A stretch of 64,000 bases of DNA from Casuarina equisetifolia (GCA_028551475.1 CM052355.1:18249543-18313542), one strand, 5' to 3'; shown: positions 49,901-62,538, numbered from the stretch's first letter. Numbers and translations are program-made. The notes: generated from the letters alone by a model not told the origin.

Positions 49901-51330
49901 GACACAAAATTCAAACTAAAACATTTAAATATTTCTCACATCTTTTTCAAAAATGTATATATACTTACTTTATTGTTATCATCAAAATTCATTCACACAA
50001 TGATTATCCATGTGATGTAGTATCCAAATGCAAAAATATATTTAAAATGATAACCTCCCTACTAGTGAGAAAACAACTATTATGTGGGTCATATACTTGA
50101 TATCCTTTCTTAAGTGAAGGATATCTTGTCACCCAATTGGAAGCAAAGGATAGGCAATTGAACACTCGTAGATAGAAAATGTTAGGTGCCTTATCAAATA
50201 ACTTAGGGGATCTTGTAACTAAGTACCCTAATGAGCAACCTATTTATCAAATAGACTACTATTAGAATATATTTTCTCCAAAATTGTCAAGGGATGTGCA
50301 CATAGAACATTGGTGTATGCGTGACCTCTAAGAGATGTCGATATCTACACTATTATCTCATTTTGTGGGAATGTATATATGCAAGAACCTTCATATAAGA
50401 TCTTGAGTAATGAAAAATTAATATTACATTCTCTCCAAAATTGTTGAGGAATGTGTGCCTAGAATATTAATGTATGTATGACCTTTAAAAGATGTTGATG
50501 TTTACACTCTACTATCTCATTTTGTGGGAATGTATATACAATAGCTTTTATATAAGATCTTGTGTAATGAAAAATTAATAGTATACTAGGTTGTTAAAAG
50601 ATCCAATCTCGTTGTCAAACCATATCCATTTCACCATGACTCCATAATAGTTTTTAACCATGTTGATAAAAAATTGAATTTTTACAAGGGTTTGACTCTT
50701 AATTGCATGAGAAATGTCCATGTACCTCATAAAAACTCATAGAAGTGGCTAAAAACATTATGCTCCTTCATAATTAGTGATCCTATAGCATTTTCAACAT
50801 CCATGGATACAAAGAAAGATAGAAGATGCCATGGTGTGATTGGTGGAAAACCTAGCTCATCCCTATTTGCTAGTGATATGAGACATGCAAGCATTTGAAG
50901 ATGAATCTTTCCCATCAATAATTTATGAAATTTGAAAGGAATAACCAAGTTGTTGGTTTCAACATAATTATTATTATTGATACTGACATCACATAGTTTT
51001 TCAATTGTAGGTTACATGTGTGGCTCAAAAGAGTACAGAAGTGATGAAATTCTTGCTAAAACACCCTTTGAAAATGGCATGAGTAATATAGGCTCTTAAC
51101 AACCTTACGTAGACCTGTTGGATCCTTATTTGAATGGCTTTGGAAAATGCAATATTTTTCTTTAAAAAAAAGATTGAAAAATTGTTATCTATGAATAATC
51201 TAGTAACATAAATCAAATTAAACATGCAATGTGGCACATATAGGATTTGCTCAATTTTATGTTTTTGATGACTTACGTGGAGCTTGTGTAGGGTGATTGG
51301 TGCTTGATTTCCATAACCTAACAAATGCAA
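49900..51330 (-). mobile_element. Ty1/copia fragment (pre-integrase to integrase)
   Basis: On the minus strand from 51,330 downwards: KIEQILYVPHCMFNLIYVTRL, the conserved segment between protease and integrase (about 51,230), then FWRKYILIVVYLINRLL (integrase, about 50,270) and YPSLKKGYQVYDPH with FLTSREVI (about 50,080), the usual integrase-RT junction. Stops and frameshifts abound. It contains a 157-bp internal tandem duplication. No LTR was located. Confidence 0.8.
50268..50590. repeat. About 157-bp tandem duplication in copia integrase
   Basis: Two imperfect units share tctccaaaattgt, atctcattttgtgggaatgt and taatgaaaaattaata in the same order, with the motif ctcca recurring at 50,276 and 50,433. 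Both fall within the decayed integrase. Confidence 0.85.
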
Positions 51331-52590
51331 AAGGTGATGTATATGGATTAATATGGTCCAAGACCTGAATAATACGTTACGTGATTACTTACCCTAAAGT
51401 CTATAATTCACTGGTTTGTAGGGAAAAAAAATGCTTTGAGTTATGAGATATGTACAAAATTCTTTAAGGATTTTGTATTCTCATGTTTTTGTCATTGAGG
51501 ACATTTACGAGAAGTTGATATTGCTCTATAGACGAAGGTGGGATTGAAGTTGTTGCTGCTGCTAATCCCTTGGGTTAAAAAATTGGCCCTTATGTACCCG
51601 GTCTAGGTGTGCTAGGCTGTGCAGGCGCAATGGATAAAGTAACAAATTTTCAATGCTAATTCATTGGCTGTACAAGAGGCATGTATTCTGGAATTTCATA
51701 AATTTGAACTGAAAAAGGGGCTAGCCCACCCTCATAAGAAATCTGATGAGCCAAATGAGACCTTTACTAATTAAGTTGCTTTTTTCCCTTAGGCTTGGGT
51801 AGAAATCCGATAACCAAGAGCATCTGTCTCTTCTGTGTTTGACCTTTATTCAACGTGAGTTTTTTCTTCAAATTAGGGTATTCGTCACCCAGCTCCACTA
51901 CTCACAAGCGCCCCTATAAATGTTTGCGTCCCTTTGGTAATACTCTTGCGCGACTCGGACAGCACCATAAATGCCAGCCTTATCCAAAGTCTCCCGATGA
52001 TTCTATATCTATAGAATCCGCATAGATATAGAATTAGCATAGATATAGAATCTGCTTCGTCCATTCTGGGAGGCCGACGATAGTTGACGGAGATCTCCTA
52101 GTGCGGGAGTGCCCGTCCCATTGAACTTGCCCGCTCAAAATTCGGCTTCAGAGAGTGGGGAACCAGTCCTATCCCAATGTCGTTGCTCGAGGTTCTAGCA
52201 AGTACACTTTGTCGTAACTGGTGGATTCATAGAATCCTTTTTGCTTTCTTCCCCGGTGTTTATTTGTGAAAGCAAATTTCGAGTATGAAATAAAGATTCA
52301 CACAAACAAGAAAAGTGATCACAACAATCTTCCTTTTTTATGGTCTTTTGGGTTTTCCTTGCCCTAAAAGTTGAGAAGTTCGTATATGTTTGCCTTGCAA
52401 GTTCTCGTTGGGGAAAAATCACCTCAAATGAGGTTTTTGCTCAAGAATCATGCATCAATCATTAGTTTAAAGAGGGTTTTTAAGCGGAAATGAAAAAAAA
52501 AAGGTTTCATACCTGATTTTGCCTCCATATGATGTTATTTATAACTCATTCTAGCTTAGATTTTTACCTCAATGATTTTAGAATCACAGT
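51331..52590. other. Unassigned, partly GC-rich region
   Basis: 51,840-52,430 is GC-richer than its surroundings and has an organelle-like look (cttgcccgctcaaaattcgg, gttctagcaagtac) with three nearby copies of atagatatagaat at about 52,005-52,050. No protein, tRNA or rRNA was recognised. A mitochondrial or plastid insertion is possible but unproven. 52,440-52,590 is ordinary AT-rich DNA. Confidence 0.35.
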
Positions 52591-53560
52591 GGCTGATGAT
52601 ATGTCACTTTCTATTCTCTTGTTGCCCACGGTAAAATAGGAGGCAATGGTTCTCATAAACTTTGGAGCTCATTGCTTATTGCAATTCTGAGTGTACGAGC
52701 TGCCCTATGTTGTGAAGTTATATTAAATGTGATAAAAGAAAATGTTTGTCCTGTACTTTAATAGTTAGCTTTAGGTCTCGTCACTATCTATTCTCTTGTT
52801 GCCCACTATAGAATAAGAGACAGTAGCTGTCATAAAGATTGGACCTCATTACTTATTGCAAGTTTGACTATGTGACTTGTCCTATGTAATAAAGGTGCAA
52901 GACTAGCTGTTGTATCAAATTGGGTTACTCTCTCATATCTTGGCTGACTAAAAGGTAATCAATTGCGTCCTGATCCTCAACTGAATAAGAGTATAAAGCA
53001 ATGGAATATATAGTTAGTGAGATTATTTAGCTTGTTGGGTTATTTCAAACTCTTGTGTGGCAATTCCTTATCTAATTTCGCTCCATTGTAATAATGAAAT
53101 GATTTGGCACATTGAGACAGATTTTGATATTTTATTAGAGGATGAAGCATATCAAGATAAGTTACCATTTTATGTGAGAGAATAACCAAAGAAGAATTAT
53201 AAAGACTTATTATGTTAATATGTGGGAGCAGCCTAAGGATTTATTCACTAAAAGGGTGGCTCATAGTTTCATTATCTATTATTTATTGCTCACAACTTGA
53301 AGTGCAGAATTAAAATGCATGATGTTGTGAGGCTTTTAGGACTCTTTCTCTTGTTTCCTAGCATTGGGCCGTATGCCAGTATGTGGGCTTATTTTCATTT
53401 CATTATTGCCTGTACTTAGGAGGTGTAAAGACAGAACCATTCTTCAACCAAGTATGGTTATGAATAAAAGCTTGTGGGCAACTTCCCACAGCTCTCTACT
53501 CTCAGGTTTCTTGCTCTCGATTCTTTGCTTTCTCATAAACGTCAAGAAGTTCACATACTA
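52590..53560 (+). mobile_element. Ty1/copia 3' fragment: RNase H remnant plus LTR
   Basis: Plus-strand RNase H pieces are present (SWLTKR near 52,940, KAMEYIVSEII near 53,000, LVGLFQTLVW near 53,030). They are followed at about 53,315-53,560 by an LTR related to those at 26,370 and 31,525: gttgtgaggctttta, gggcaacttcccacagctct and the tail cgtcaagaagttc. A roughly 176-bp tandem duplication (tctattctcttgttgcccac at about 52,608 and 52,784) lies at its 5' side. It is a 5'-truncated member of the same copia family. Confidence 0.75.
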
Positions 53561-54945
53561 AGAATGTGTACTTTGACGTCGGTCTTTCTTAGAATAAATA
53601 TTTGTCATCCTAATATTAGTCCAAGTCCAACAAACTATCACGCGATTCATGTGATTCATAATATAATGTCACCAATTGTCTCAATTAAGCTGGTACACAT
53701 CACCCTCATAGGGATCGTTGTCTCAACTTAGTACCAAGATATTTGATACTGACACTTGCCAGTGGTCCCTAAGATTTCTTATTGAGACAGGTAATATCCT
53801 CCTAACAAGTCAAATATTCCTTAGCAACTATTCTTATTGAAAAAAGAATGTCATGGAAAAGCTGCGGATGGATATGGTGAGGCCACTATTTGAGGCGTGA
53901 GACATGCTTCTTTACCTAATTTCTGTTGCTTTTCTCAAAAAAATCCAAAACCACGTCAAGTTGAAATTATAGGCTTAGAAATCCTTTACACCTATAACTG
54001 AAAATTTAATTATAGTCTATTCTCCGCCTAAAATAGAATGTCAGATGTGTGCGTTTGATTCCGGCCCTTACTGTAGCCGAATAAATTCGGGATGCTTAGT
54101 TGTAATCGACGACTGATAGCGGGAGGAAGTTAGGCATTGAAAGCCAACAGAAAACTACATCATTTGAAAGGGATATATCACGTGCTTTAAGACATGATGA
54201 CAACAGATTCGAGAAACTTGTCTTAAAACCATAAGGCCGTGGAAGCCTATGTCACTGGGGACATAAAAAGGAACCATCCCCTACTTGTACTGGTTAGCGT
54301 TTGAAAAATCATTCTTTCATGAAAATTGATTCAAGATAAGACGTAAAACATTCCCGTTCTAGACAATATGGGAGTTTGTCACACCATTTCTAAGGGTTAG
54401 GCCTCAAATCCAGCGAATAATGGTGATTTCTTAGTTGGTGTATTTATGGTTTACAATGCTTTGAGCAATCAGGCGTCAACGATTGAAATGTTATGTGATA
54501 GACTAAAAATGGAGGATAGTGTTGAAGGCGGACTTGCATTAATGTCAAGCATTTATCGTTCCCTTGCCGTTCACTGCATTTTAAGCGCTTATAGCATGGG
54601 TGACATTGTCTCTAGAAAGATCCTGTTGTTTCTCTTTTGTTTCTTGGTCCACACTGGAAGGGATCCGTCTACAAATCTCATATGTTTTATTTTTCTCCGG
54701 TTGAGCGAAAACGCTATATTTAACGTAACCTACGGTAGACAGACAAGACATTGTTCTAAATGGCAAATTTTACGACTATATTTGCAACGCCATCTGATCG
54801 TATTCTCTTTCTTGATCATCTTCCTTCGAAAGGACTAGGTTCCTTCTTGCAAACCCTTCGGGTACTATCGATCCACGGTTCGTTGTTTGGTGCTTAATGC
54901 TTAGACGCTCAACCTTCGGGTAAACAGATTACGGTGAAAAACCAT
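53561..54945. other. Unassigned region downstream of the CYP724-like gene
   Basis: 54,030-54,900 is GC-richer and contains a 130-codon plus-strand frame at 54,446 starting MVYNALSNQASTIEML, with no family I recognise. The nearest 200-300 bp to 54,946 must include the P450 3' UTR on the minus strand. As with 51,840-52,430, organellar DNA is possible but not shown. Confidence 0.35.
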
Positions 54946-57585
54946 TTAAGCTTCCTTCATCTCCAGCAGCAAGCCTCTCTGGAACACCACATAAGGATAA
55001 GCAACTGGATAATCATCTGCTTTTGATTTCCACCTGTTGCAAGAACACAGAAGACAACACCGGAAAAAGTGCCAAGGCACACACGAGTTTTGAGTACTGG
55101 GTAAAAGAGCTGCTTTAATAATTAATCTGACCTATTATTTCGCACTAACCGCGATTCAAGGTTTTTATCTTTTAAATGCCTGATGGGAAACATACAACAG
55201 GCTTAATTACATAGATTCCTGAGTGGGGTTCAGTAGGTTACTAGTTTAAGCTACCCAGTGCCATCCATAACCCACGCATGCTATCATTTAGTGGGGACCG
55301 GTTAGTGAAAGCTTACCTATAATTGAGGACAAAATGATGAAGGAAGTATGCAATCTCTACTTTTGCAAGTTCAGCACCTGGACAGAGTCTTGGTCCACCG
55401 CCAAACGGTGCCACTTTCTTGCTGGTTGCTTCATCCTGCCAAAGGGGACAAAGATTAATGTTGGAATTCAAGAGGTGAAGATAATGTCACATTCTTGCAG
55501 AAAGGATTGCCTACATCTATGTAAGCCATATTTAGCTGATATTCTTAGGTAATCATAATGACCTTGGAATTTTTGTTTTGTGTGCAAAGATTAGTTATCA
55601 AACAAGTGTGTAATAAATGAAATTTCGAGAAGAAATTCAGAAGAGGCTACAATGAGGAATTGATACGTACATCCCATCTCCATGGATTAAATTCGAAGGG
55701 ATTCTCATGCAGGTTTGCATCGAAATTCATTGCACTTAGTACGGGAAAAACCTTCCAACCCGCGGGTATGAGGAATCCTGCAACATTATGAATTATACTC
55801 CCTCAAGTAAGCAGATGTCCCCAGGCTGGTTGCAATACACACATGTAAAGTACTGTAGAAATAGCAGTAGTTGGTTAAAAGAACCTTTAAATTTAACATC
55901 TTGAGTCGCTTTCCTGTGCAAAAACTTGACTACATTCCCACATCTCATAGCTTCACGTATAACCTACAGCAGTTGCGAGCATATTGAATAGTTCTTCTTT
56001 GTGAGAACTAAAACCTTCCAGAAAAGTGAAATGACGGGAGATCTGTATAAAATTACGCACATTGGAAGTGAAGTCCATTTTCCTGTAATCATCACCGTTC
56101 AGAGGTTCCCCATACTTTTTGTTTTTCCTTATTTCTTGGTGTTCCTCCTGTATAAATTTTTGATAAAAAGCCTCCTTAGCATAACTTACGTTATTTTGTG
56201 AAGGAACCGATGAGAAACAGTGAGAGAAAGAGAGGAACCTTTAGTTTTTCTAAAGCATTCGGCGCATGCCCAAGAAAGTAGGCAATCAGGGACATAAGAG
56301 TTGCGGTTGTCTCGTAGCCCCCTAGCAAGAGGTCCAGTACAATGCTCACTATCTCGTCACAGTTTAGGCTCTGCTTTGACAAAATCACATCTAAGAAGTC
56401 TCGTCCTTCTGTAAACCCCACGGCCCTTTCCTTCTCTTCTATGATTTCTTTAATGGTGGACTTCAGTCTTGCTCTAGCCTAAAGAAGCGAACAAAAGATA
56501 ATATTAACGATGGCTTTGATAGTAGAATAAGCATAATGTAGCCCACGGATTGGTGGGTTTTTATTTTTCCTATCTAACCAGTACCTTCACAGCGTTGGAG
56601 TATGCGCTCCCTGGGATATTTATTGGCAAAGACACAAAGCCTTTCATGAAGGTTTCAAAGTTTTCTAAGATCTCTGAGGCTAGTGGCTCCCCTGGGTTAA
56701 TACTCAAAAGCAGCTTCACCATAAGATTCATAGCAAACTGTGTTGAATCACAAAAGATCAGATTAAAGAGGCATTGAAGCACATCAATTTTTCTCTTTGG
56801 TTGTTGCATATTGTTATGTAAGAAGCTGAATAAGTACTTTACCGCTTTAGCTTCTTTGTAAAATGAAACTTCTTTGCAGTTTCTCCACGAATCCATCATT
56901 GAGATTGATAGCTTGTCGAGAAAATGAAGGAATTCTGGAGATGACTTGGACGTGCTGCTGAAGCTGATAGCAAAGCTCCTGAGCTTCTTGTGAAGGTCTC
57001 CGGACACCATAAGCAAAGAGTACTTCCCGAGAATGCCATGCATGGACTTGGGGTAACAGGCCTGGAATAGCTTCTCCTCATTCTGAAGAATAAACAAGCT
57101 GAGCTCGTAATCGCAGGAAACTATGGTTGGTGAACCAAATAAATGGGACTTGAAAATCCTCCCATACCTGCATTGAGATTGAATTTTCGTTATAACGACT
57201 AAACCCTACACTTCTTCCATATAAGTAAAGTTGTTAAATCCGCAAATCTTCCACACAGGATTTTATGTTCAGTTCCATACTTCGGGACCAAAAGACGTTA
57301 CAAACACGGTCAATAGGGAGAAAAACAGAGGGAAAACAAACTAAAAAGAGAAGCAAACTTGGTAGATTACCGAGAGCAATGTTCTTGTAGGAATCTTCCC
57401 ATGCAGTTTGATTTGTGTGGTTTGAGGAAGCTTATAGTCTCTCCCAAAAGAAGCCATCCCATGCTCCCAGGAGGTAAGTTCGGAGGCTCTTGTTTGGCGA
57501 AGAAGCGTAGAAGAAGGAAAGCCAAACCCAGTCCTAACAAGACAGAAAATAGAAGAGGCAAAAACTCAATCATGTTGCCCTCCAT
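54946..57585 (-). CDS. Cytochrome P450, CYP724-like (brassinosteroid C-22 hydroxylase family), complete
   Basis: Nine exons on the minus strand give 470 aa: 57,371-57,585, 56,843-57,167, 56,585-56,737, 56,239-56,478, 56,061-56,147, 55,885-55,963, 55,671-55,777, 55,317-55,435 and 54,946-55,033 (TAA). All introns are GT-AG and the frame is continuous. Residues 1-25 form a hydrophobic ER anchor ([16 protein letters not shown]), followed by the proline hinge [12 protein letters not shown]-helix GGYETT is at 284-289 (oxygen-binding Thr), ExxR is EAMR at 344-347, and the haem loop [10 protein letters not shown] is at 413-422 with Cys420 as iron ligand. [33 protein letters not shown] and [10 protein letters not shown] match the CYP724/CYP90/CYP85 clan. 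Rice D11 (CYP724B1) and tomato CYP724B2 hydroxylate C-22 in brassinosteroid synthesis; the same role is inferred. The start at 57,585 is chosen because the anchor follows directly; an in-frame ATG at 57,678 would add 31 unlikely residues. Confidence 0.93.
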
Positions 57586-59009
57586 ACCTCTGCAGAAGAA
57601 ATTCACGTGCTTGTCTTGTTTGTCGATTCCCGAACTTTGCAACGCTCTCAACCCGCCGGTTCCACTATGCCTGCTCATTTAAATGCGCAGACCTCATCGG
57701 CCAGTACTCATATCATTCTATATTTAACTTACTGCAGTTTTCCTCCTAACGAGAAACAGGAAAACAAGATAATTTAAAGGTTAAGCTTTTTTGGCTGAGA
57801 CCTTTGCTTCACTCAAAGTTAACCTTCTCTATATATAAACGCTGTAAGCTAGTTCTTCGTCTAGATACAAAACTATTTGAGCCATTTTCTTTTTTAAGAA
57901 TCATTCCCTTCCGTATACCTTGAGTGTGGACTCCAACAAACTGATAAACAGATATGTTCCTCTTGTTTGACCTAGTATTTACATCAACAGAAAAATAAAA
58001 TAAAAAATAAAAAAAAGGAAGAGAACCATTGGTATATTAACGTGGTACAATCTTGTCATAAATACTCGCATGAAGTCTATCTTTCAAAAAAGGAAAATCC
58101 ACACCATTTATATCTGAACTTTCCAAGTTTGAATATTAAGTTATTATTTTTTTATTATAAGTTACAATCTATACATGCACCTAATGTCGAATCGGGCTAC
58201 CTAATGGTTGGTAAACTAAGCATGGACCAGCTTATTACTCGCAATTCCACGGGGTATCTAAGTCGGTATCCCACATACGAAACAAAACAGAAAAGTCCAA
58301 AAAGCAACAATCATGGTCATGAGAACGGAAGAACAGTAATATGGCGGAAGGAGGCTCACCTAACCCTCCTTAGACCAAAAAGCCTTAATAATCTGCTTTC
58401 AATGTCAAACATTATTCTAGTGCACCCTACAACCTCATTGGTGCAGCGCCCAATCACAAATTCTTTTCAATGTTTATGTGCTCTTATTACAAACACTGGC
58501 GGAAGTTGTAGTAAGAGGCTTAAACACGTATAAGAACATGACAGTGTGTTCCCTAAAGGACAGCAAATTAGGAACACACTCGGTGAATTTCAACCACCCT
58601 GTAAACCTCCGATATGTTGCTGTCCCTTTCTTTGGCTTTGATGTCGATGTTTATTTTCAGTATAAAAGCAACCAAATTATTGCAGTAAGTTGTGCATATG
58701 AAACACAGATCTGGGCTTTCTGTGACACCGAAGAAAACAAAAAGAGGAGGCAATACGAACTAGGGAGGCAAGAAAAGGAAAATTGATTCACTTTGTCGCT
58801 GCTTTAACACAGCACGGTGCACGTGCAATGGGTCTGGGGCCACCCTCTTTGGACGGAAGATGTCTAGAAGTTCTGATTAGCCGGATATCAATGCATAATG
58901 CATAATGCAATCATGCTTTCTTTATTCCTTTACGACTTTTCAATTTCTCACCTTAGAAAGGATTAAAAATACTCTCTTTTTTGGACGGTTTAAACATGCT
59001 CTTCCAAAG
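57586..59009. promoter_or_regulatory. Upstream region of the CYP724-like gene
   Basis: 57,720-57,900 is the likely promoter; on the minus strand a TATA-like tatatata lies near 57,830, about 245 bp upstream of the chosen start. Open frames at 58,042-58,533 and 58,478-58,786 have no recognisable domain and AT-driven composition, so no gene is called. 58,897-58,910 has a short (gcataat)n repeat. Confidence 0.4.
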
Positions 59010-61870
59010 TATATTTTGAAATTACTATTATGACCCTTAATGTTGCTATTGCATAAAAATATTTTTTTTCTTCATGAGATGCATATTTTATTCCTAAGAC
59101 ATTTTTAGGGGTATACTTATAAGTTTGAAATTGTCAAGCTTAACAATCCTCTTAGCAACTTATCAAATGTAAGGGTCAAATTTACAATTTAATCTAATAT
59201 CACTTATTATGACTTCTAATGTTATCATTACATAAAAAAATTGTTGTTAGTAAAATAGATACTTTATTCATTAAAACAATAAGAGGAGGAATTACATTAA
59301 TTTCACATAATTCTCATATCAACCTCCATTTCACTTGCAAATTAGAAATCCAATGCAAAAAAAAAAAAAAACATCATTTGATACAATCCAATCTTATAAG
59401 ATTCCAACTTGTCAAGTTGGACAACCCTTCCAGCAATTTATTGGTTCAAATCTACAGTCTAATATAATATAATTTATTAGGAATTTTACATCACTATATA
59501 AAGAATAATTATTGTTAGTGAGAGGTATACTTTATTAATTAAAATGTGAGTTACATCAAGTCTCCCTAATTTTAATATCAACCTCTATTCGACTTGCAAA
59601 TTAGAAGGTTTTTTTTTTGTTGCTTTAATACTACTCTCACACATGGGGAGGGAAGAGGGTTTTGAACCTTTGGCCTGGTTGACTTGCAAATTAGAAATGC
59701 AATGCAAAAAATTCATCATTTGATACAATCCTATCTTATATGACTGTAACTTATTAAACTCAACAACCCGCCCAACAATTTATTGGTTCAAAGCTATAAT
59801 GTAGTCTAATATCACATATTAGGACTCTTTACATGTATTACATAAAAAAAGAAAAAAAAATTGTTATTAGTAAGACATATACTTTATTCATCAAATACTA
59901 TTGACAATAAGAATGTGAATTACATTAATTCCACTTAATTCTAAAATCAACCTCCATTTCACTTGCAAATTAGAAATCCAATTCAAAAAAAAAATCATTC
60001 GATACAATCTTATCGTATAAGATTGAAACTTGTCAACTTAACAAACCTCCTAGAAATTTATTGGTTCAAATTTATTGATCAATCTAATATAATTTATTAG
60101 GACTTTTATGTGTCATCATTATATAAAGAATAATCATTGTTAAGAGATGTATACTTTATTCATTAAATACTCTTAACAATAAAAATGTGAATTACATCAA
60201 GTCTACCTAATTTTAATATCAACCTCTAGTTGACTAGCAAATTAGAAATGCAATGCAAAAAAATCATCATTTGATACAATCTTATCTTATAAGATTGTAA
60301 CTTGTCAAACTCAACAACCCTCCTAGCAATTGATTGGTTCAAATTTACAATCTAATCTAATATAATTTATTAAGACTCTTACATGTTATCATTTAATAAA
60401 AAACAATTATTGTTAGTAAGACGTATACATTAAGAATGTGAATAGTCTTAACAATAAGAATGTGAATTATATTAATTCCATCTAATTCTAATATCAACCT
60501 TCATTTGAGTTACAAATTAGAAACCCATTGCAAAAAAAAAAAAAAAAAGTCATAGTTTGATCCAATCCTACCTTATAAGATTGTAACTTGTCAAGCTCGA
60601 CAAGGCTCCCTATAATTTATTGGTCCAAATCTACACTCTAATCTAATATAACTTACTAAGACTCTTACTGGTTATCATTATATAAAGAATAACTATTGTT
60701 AATGAGATGTATACTCTACTTATTAAATACTCTTAACAATAAAAATGTGAATTACATCAAGTCTACCTAATTTTAATATCAACCTCTAGTTGACTTGCAA
60801 ATTAAAAATGCAATGCAAAAAATCATCATTTGATACAATCTTATCTTATGAGATTGTAACTTGTCACACTCAACAACCCTCCTAGCAATTTATTGATTCA
60901 AATTTATAATCTAATCTAATATAATTTATTAAGATTCTTACATGTTATCATTTAATAAAAAACAATTGTTGTTAGTAAGACGTATACATTAAGAATGTGA
61001 ATAGTCTTAACAATAAGAATGTGAATTATATTAATTCCATCTAATTCTAATATCAACCTCCATTTGAATTGCAAATTAGAAACCCATTGCAAAAAAGAAT
61101 CATTTTTTGATCCAATCCTATCTTAGAAGATTGTAACTTGTCAATCTCAACAACGTTCATAGCAATTTATTGGTTCAAATCTATGATCTAATATAATATA
61201 ATTTATTAGGACTCTTATATGTTATCATTATATAAAGAATAATTATTGTTAGTGAGATGCATATTATATTCATTAAATACTCTTAACAACAAGAACATGA
61301 ATTGCATTAATTCCATCTAATTCTAATTTTAACCTCCATTTGACTTGCAAATTAAAAATTCAATGCAAAAAAATCATCATTTGATACAATCCTATTTTAT
61401 AAGTTTGCAACTAGTCAAGCTTGACAACCTTCCTAGTTATCTATTGGTTCAAATATGCAATATAATCTAATATAATTTATTAGGGCTCTTATATGTTATC
61501 ATTATATAAAGAATAATTATTGTTAATGAAATGTATACTTTATTCGTTAAATACTCTTAACCATAAAAACGTGAATCATACTTATTCCACCTAATTCTAA
61601 TATCAACCCCTATTTGACTTGCAAATTAGAAATTCAAAGCAAAAAAAAATCATTGACATAATCTTATCTTATAAGATTCCAATTTAACAACCCTCCCAAC
61701 AATTTATTGGTTCAAATATATAATCTAATATAATATAATTTATTAGGACTCTTACATGTTATTATTATATAAAGAATAATCATTATCAGTGAGACATATA
61801 AATGCTATTAAGAATAAAAATATGAATTATGTTAAGTCTACCTAATTTTAGTATCAACCTCTGTTTGCAT
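59010..61870. repeat. AT-rich satellite array, about 277-bp unit, about 10 copies
   Basis: The recurring landmark (tttgat.caatc.tatcttataagatt) occurs near 59,377, 59,723, 60,000, 60,274, 60,556, 60,832, 61,108, 61,382 and 61,653, with an older unit before the first. Spacing is 271-282 bp except 346 bp where a SINE is inserted. Each unit contains tcaacctc.atttgacttgcaaattagaaatgcaatgcaaaaa, then the landmark, then attggttcaaatc, aatataatttattaggactct and ttatcattatataaagaataat. Units 60,274-60,831 and 60,832-61,380 repeat as pairs (period about 555-559 bp) and share a variant acattaagaatgtgaatag in the second member, so there is a dimeric higher-order repeat. Confidence 0.93.
59607..59680 (-). 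mobile_element. 5'-truncated SINE in the satellite, with 16-bp target duplication
   Basis: 74 bp flanked by perfect 16-bp direct repeats gacttgcaaattagaa (59,591-59,606 and 59,681-59,696). On the minus strand it has a B-box-like GGTTCAAAACC, then CCTCCCCATGTGTGAGAG and a short A-rich tail (poly-T on the plus strand at 59,609-59,618). This is the structure of a tRNA-derived plant SINE lacking its A box. The target duplication is a piece of the satellite unit itself. Confidence 0.78.
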
Positions 61871-62538
61871 GAATATGACATGATGGGGACCTATACAATT
61901 TTGTCGACCGAGGTCTTTGTACTTTCACTCACTCTCTCGTTCTTTCATTTAACTAAGACACCCGTTCAAAGCCATCACATATTTTGAAATATTATATCCG
62001 ACCTCAATGCACGTTTGAGCAGACAAGTCATCATGAGTCTTGTCTTTAAGCTGGGGATTGGATGGGATTAAGCTACAAGTCTATCCCAAGGGACAAAATG
62101 ACGGACTGCCTTCGGTTGAAAGAAAAAACATATACATTGTGATTAAGGCATGGAAAAAGTGGCGGAAGGGGCTCTAAAGATAAGCTAAGAAAACAAAAAG
62201 CCTTGGAAGAAGGGGTTACAATCCGAGTCATGTCTACTTAGACTTTTTTGGTTTTTTAGTATTATATTATTCTATTATGGCGACCAATGATTGCTAGTCG
62301 GCCACTGTGCAAAAGGGTGCTCCAGCAACTTCTGATGGGCCTGTGGCTATAATTGAGCTCCTCCAGACACTGGATGAATGATGCTTGACAACAGTAGACT
62401 AGGCCCAAGTACAGCAATACAAGCAGCTGTTTGAGGATCTGATCCAATGAAAGGGCTAGTTTGGCTGAGAATAGGGAGCCACGGTTTCTCACAACCACGA
62501 ACCATCTTTCTATCTCCTCCGATAGACTTGAGCACATG
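61871..62538. promoter_or_regulatory. Upstream region of the methyltransferase-like gene
   Basis: The satellite ends near 61,870 and GC content rises. No gene was recognised. An ATG at 62,447 is in another frame from the gene downstream and closes at 62,644 without resemblance to known proteins. Confidence 0.4.

Noticed and set aside
54446-54838. 130-codon frame MVYNALSNQAST...
   Set aside because: No recognisable domain, no splice partners; kept only as part of an unassigned island.
57586-57678. Alternative CYP724 start 31 codons upstream
   Set aside because: Would place hydrophilic residues before the membrane anchor; CYP724 proteins begin close to the anchor.
58042-58786. 163- and 102-codon frames upstream of the CYP724-like gene
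   Set aside because: AT-biased, no domain, no splice signals linking them to other exons.
59010-61870. CRISPR-like array
   Set aside because: Repeat units are about 277 bp and contiguous, without short repeats and unique spacers; it is a plant satellite.
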